A DNA stretch of 8,499 nt from contig PMOH01000361.1 of the NCBI GenBank assembly GCA_003161515.1, positions 2,594 through 11,092 on the forward strand. Reading direction: 5' to 3'. This DNA is from Deltaproteobacteria bacterium. GTDB lineage: Bacteria; Desulfobacterota; Binatia; Binatales; Binataceae. Of this stretch, positions 6,556-8,499 are shown piece after piece (the first letter of the stretch is position 1; every line of letters begins with the position of its first letter). The notes below the pieces were generated by a model. It ran no database searches. It was not told where the DNA came from and saw only the letters and a program-made list of their open reading frames with translations. A program made the position numbers and the translations under genes.

Positions 6556-7365
6556 TCAGAGCTGCTCTTTTTCCTCGACCGCGCGATATTCGGCCTCGCC
6601 CAGCGCCTGCGCCTTGCGCGAGCCGTAGCGCTCGTAGAGATCGAACAGGCTCGACTTGTGCGGCCGCACCTTGCTCAGCGGGCACTTCTGGTATTCGTCG
6701 AGCGACTCGTCGCAGTAGCCCATCCGGTTCTCGCCGCATTTCGGTTGCAGGAAGACCGCGATCTCCGGCAGCACGTGCTTGATTTCCGCGCGCATCATCG
6801 CGACCATCCGGCGGATTTCCCATTGCGCGCGCACGCACAGGCGCAGGTCGCAGATGTGGAGCATCTCGGCGAAATTCACCATCACGTGAAAATTCGTGGG
6901 CGCGGCGTTGGGCAGCACGAAGCGCGCATCCTCGGCCGGAATCCCGGCCTTCAGCGCCTTGGCGTAGAGCTCGGACGTCTTCGAAAGCAGGTCGGAGAAT
7001 TCATCCTCGAGCCCCGCGCGCGACCACGAATCCGGCAGCACGAATGCGAGCTTGTCCTGCTTGAATTTCACGTAGCGCTGACTCTGCTGCTCGAAGCTGA
7101 TGCCGATCCGATGACGCACGAACTGATGCGATAGCGAGCGCGACACGTTGGCGATGCCGAACCAGAAAACAATCTGCTCGAGCGGCGAGGCATGGCCGGT
7201 CTTCAGCCGCTCGGTGATGAAATCGCGGATTTTGTCGTGGGTGATTTTCTCGGAGCGGATTTTTTCCCAGACTTCGATCGGCGTGTCGGCGGAATAGCAG
7301 GTGCGGAACGCCGCGTAGAGTTTTTCCAGCGGCTGCTGCGCGTAGTCGATCAACTTGACTTGCAT
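6556..7365 (-). CDS. thyX: FAD-dependent thymidylate synthase
   Basis: Converts dUMP to dTMP using methylene-tetrahydrofolate, with FAD and NADPH as reductant; it replaces ThyA in many bacteria. It is a cytoplasmic homotetramer. The 269-residue frame has FRTCYS (20-25), GHASPLEQIVFWFGI (57-71), SHQFVRHR (79-86) and the ThyX motif RHR-x8-S (84-95, ending SQRY), then LPNAAPTNF (151-159) and LRLCVRAQWEIRR (174-186), which matches the substrate-binding Arg region. The His of the usual 'EH' in GHxSxxEH is Gln64 here. A C-terminal extension carries Cys210, Cys218 and Cys228 (PKCGENRMGYC...QKC), a pattern that may bind a metal. ATG 7365 is chosen because MQVKLIDYAQQ matches family N-termini; AGGCG at 7369-7373 supports it weakly. 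GTG 7383, with GGAG 3 bases upstream, is an alternative that adds six residues. It is the first gene of the minus-strand operon. Confidence 0.95.
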   Translation of the reverse strand: MQVKLIDYAQQPLEKLYAAFRTCYSADTPIEVWEKIRSEKITHDKIRDFITERLKTGHASPLEQIVFWFGIANVSRSLSHQFVRHRIGISFEQQSQRYVKFKQDKLAFVLPDSWSRAGLEDEFSDLLSKTSELYAKALKAGIPAEDARFVLPNAAPTNFHVMVNFAEMLHICDLRLCVRAQWEIRRMVAMMRAEIKHVLPEIAVFLQPKCGENRMGYCDESLDEYQKCPLSKVRPHKSSLFDLYERYGSRKAQALGEAEYRAVEEKEQL

Positions 7366-7549
7366 TTTCGCCTGATTTTCCACGCTCTCCTGACCCCTCC
7401 CGCAAATGGCCGGGCGCTCGACGCCGCCATTACCCATCATCTTAGTCCAAGCTGCGGTGCGACTGCATCAGCGGCGCGTGCGGTTAATCCACACCATGCG
7501 TTTCGATTGCGCTAGCCGCGTAGCATTGCAAGATTGCCTGTTCGACCCC
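7366..7549. other. divergent control region between thyX and pyrD
   Basis: This 184-base gap between the chosen thyX and pyrD starts is the only non-coding stretch large enough for regulation; it shrinks to 130 bases if pyrD starts at 7496. It must hold the promoters for the thyX-DUF309-moxR-vwa operon on the minus strand and for pyrD on the plus strand. I could not find a convincing -35/-10 pair with proper spacing on either strand, and no clear operator or riboswitch fold. The least GC-rich parts are 7366-7380 and 7428-7450. TAAGAT on the minus strand (7439-7444) could be a -10 element but lacks a good -35. Confidence 0.5.
7387..7397 (-). promoter_or_regulatory. purine-rich Shine-Dalgarno-like tract upstream of thyX
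   Basis: Read on the minus strand, the leader carries a G/A-rich tract containing AGGAG (7387-7391). It lies 3 bases from the GTG at 7383 and 21 bases from the ATG at 7365. The spacing is short for the first and long for the second, so it leaves the thyX start undecided by up to six residues. Confidence 0.35.
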
Positions 7550-8499
7550 ATGCGCGCTGTTTCCGCAATCGACGCCGCCTATCGGCAGCTCTTCAAACGG
7601 TATTTGTTCGCCCTCGATGCCGAGTATGCGCATCGCCTGACCCTGCGGACGCTCTCGTTGATGCCGCCGTTTACGCCGCCGCGTGACCTGCCGGAACTCG
7701 CGATCAAGCTGTGGGGGACCGACTTTCGCAATCCGATTGGGCTCGCGGCCGGCATGGACAAGGACGCAATCGCGATTCGCGCGTGGGAGACGCTTGGCTT
7801 CGGCTTCGCCGAGTTGGGCACGATTACGCCGCGTCCGCAGGCGGGAAATGAAATCCCGCGCGTGTGGCGCATCCCCGAGCGCCGCGCGCTCATCAACCGG
7901 CTCGGGTTTCCCAGCGAAGGGATGGAGGCGGTCGCGCCGCGAATCGAGCGGATGCGCAAGGCCGGGACTTCGATTCGGCTAGGACTCAACTTCGGGCCGA
8001 ACAGCAACACGCCGCCGGATGCGGTCGCCGCCGATTACGCCGCGCTGATGAAACGGCTCGGGCCGATAGCCGATTTCATCGTGATCAACGTGAGCTCGCC
8101 GAATACGCCGGGACTGCGGAACTGGCAATCGCCGGAGAAAATGACCGAGCTGTTTGCGGCGATGCTGGGAGACGCCGGCGAGTCGCCGCGTCCGGTGCTG
8201 GTGAAAATCTCGCCCGACCTGGATCGCAACGAGCTGTTTCGAATCTGCGAGACTGCGCTCGAGATCGGCGTCGATGGAATCGTCGCGTGCAACACGACTG
8301 TCGCGCGCGAGGCGCGCGGCGTCACGTCACCGCATCCGGGCGGCCTCAGCGGGCGGCCGCTGCTGATTCGCGCGCGCGAGTTGATTCGCGACATCCATAC
8401 GCACACGCGCGGAAAAATCCCGATCATCGGCGTCGGCGGCGTCGCGACGGCCGAGGATGCGTGGCTGCACATCCGCGCCGGCGCGTCGCTGGTCGAGCT
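7550..8499 (+). CDS. pyrD: dihydroorotate dehydrogenase, class 2 (quinone-linked), 3' end outside window
   Basis: Oxidises dihydroorotate to orotate, the fourth step of UMP synthesis, passing electrons through FMN to the membrane quinone. 316 residues are visible and the frame is open to the right edge; E. coli PyrD has 336, so only the end is missing. The short N-terminal amphipathic stretch, about 11-38 (YRQLFKRYLFALDAEYAHRL at its start), is the membrane/quinone docking mark of class 2. Other motifs are NPIGLAAGMDKD (61-72), GFGFAELGTITPRPQ (83-97), INRLGF (115-120), VINVSSPNTPGLR (178-190) with the catalytic-base Ser183, VKISPDL (218-224), ACNTT (246-250), GGLSGRPL (264-271) and the FMN phosphate loop GVGGV (294-298). 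NFGPNSNT (147-154) replaces the more common NIGKNKxT, with Pro for Lys. ATG 7550 is chosen from the family N-terminus. ATG 7496 is also in frame and adds 18 residues; neither has a clear Shine-Dalgarno. Divergent from thyX. Confidence 0.95.
   Translation, partial: MRAVSAIDAAYRQLFKRYLFALDAEYAHRLTLRTLSLMPPFTPPRDLPELAIKLWGTDFRNPIGLAAGMDKDAIAIRAWETLGFGFAELGTITPRPQAGNEIPRVWRIPERRALINRLGFPSEGMEAVAPRIERMRKAGTSIRLGLNFGPNSNTPPDAVAADYAALMKRLGPIADFIVINVSSPNTPGLRNWQSPEKMTELFAAMLGDAGESPRPVLVKISPDLDRNELFRICETALEIGVDGIVACNTTVAREARGVTSPHPGGLSGRPLLIRARELIRDIHTHTRGKIPIIGVGGVATAEDAWLHIRAGASLVE

Noticed and set aside
7412..7440. possible sigma-70 promoter (TCGACG / CATCAT) for pyrD
   Set aside because: The spacer is 11 bases instead of about 17, and both hexamers are weak.

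Overview
The window is a stretch of gene-dense, high-GC bacterial chromosome. Third positions favour G/C, GTG starts are common and gaps between genes are very short. It holds nine protein-coding genes, two of them cut by the window edges. I see no tRNA, rRNA, insertion sequence, integrase, CRISPR array or phage gene, and codon use looks even throughout, so this reads as core or near-core chromosome rather than a mobile island. The organism makes thymidylate with ThyX, has a class 2 (quinone-linked) dihydroorotate dehydrogenase and makes a D-Ala-D-Ala peptidoglycan. That suggests a free-living bacterium, perhaps from a soil lineage such as Desulfobacterota or Binatota. The lineage is an impression from style only and is not demonstrated.

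Layout. Positions 1-3974 are a plus-strand run of four closely packed genes: the 3' two thirds of ddl (D-Ala-D-Ala ligase), a divergent RdgB/HAM1-type nucleotide pyrophosphatase, a GT-B-like glycosyltransferase of an uncharacterised family, and an MscS-type channel fused to a cyclic-nucleotide-binding domain (bCNG architecture). Gaps are 4, 37 and 6 bases, so they are probably co-transcribed. Positions 3980-7365 are a convergent minus-strand run. In transcription order it is thyX, a small DUF309-like protein, a MoxR-family AAA+ ATPase and a CoxE-like VWA protein, with gaps of 15, 5 and 6 bases. The two runs meet tail to tail with only 5 bases between stop codons. From about 7496 or 7550 to the right edge, pyrD reads on the plus strand, head to head with thyX across a 130-184 base control region.

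How the genes fit together. Several act in nucleotide supply and quality control: pyrD makes orotate for UMP, thyX turns dUMP into dTMP, and the RdgB-like enzyme removes aberrant (d)NTPs. ddl and perhaps the glycosyltransferase serve the cell envelope, and the channel sits in the membrane. MoxR and the VWA protein form a classic ATPase/MIDAS-adaptor pair that remodels or matures a client complex. Its client is unknown; no cox, dehydrogenase or other obvious client gene lies in the window.

I found no clear-cut undescribed system. The best candidates for a second look are the thyX-DUF309-moxR-vwa operon, the cyclic-nucleotide-binding MscS channel with an unusual phosphate-binding cassette, and the RdgB homologue whose usual base-recognition motifs are altered.
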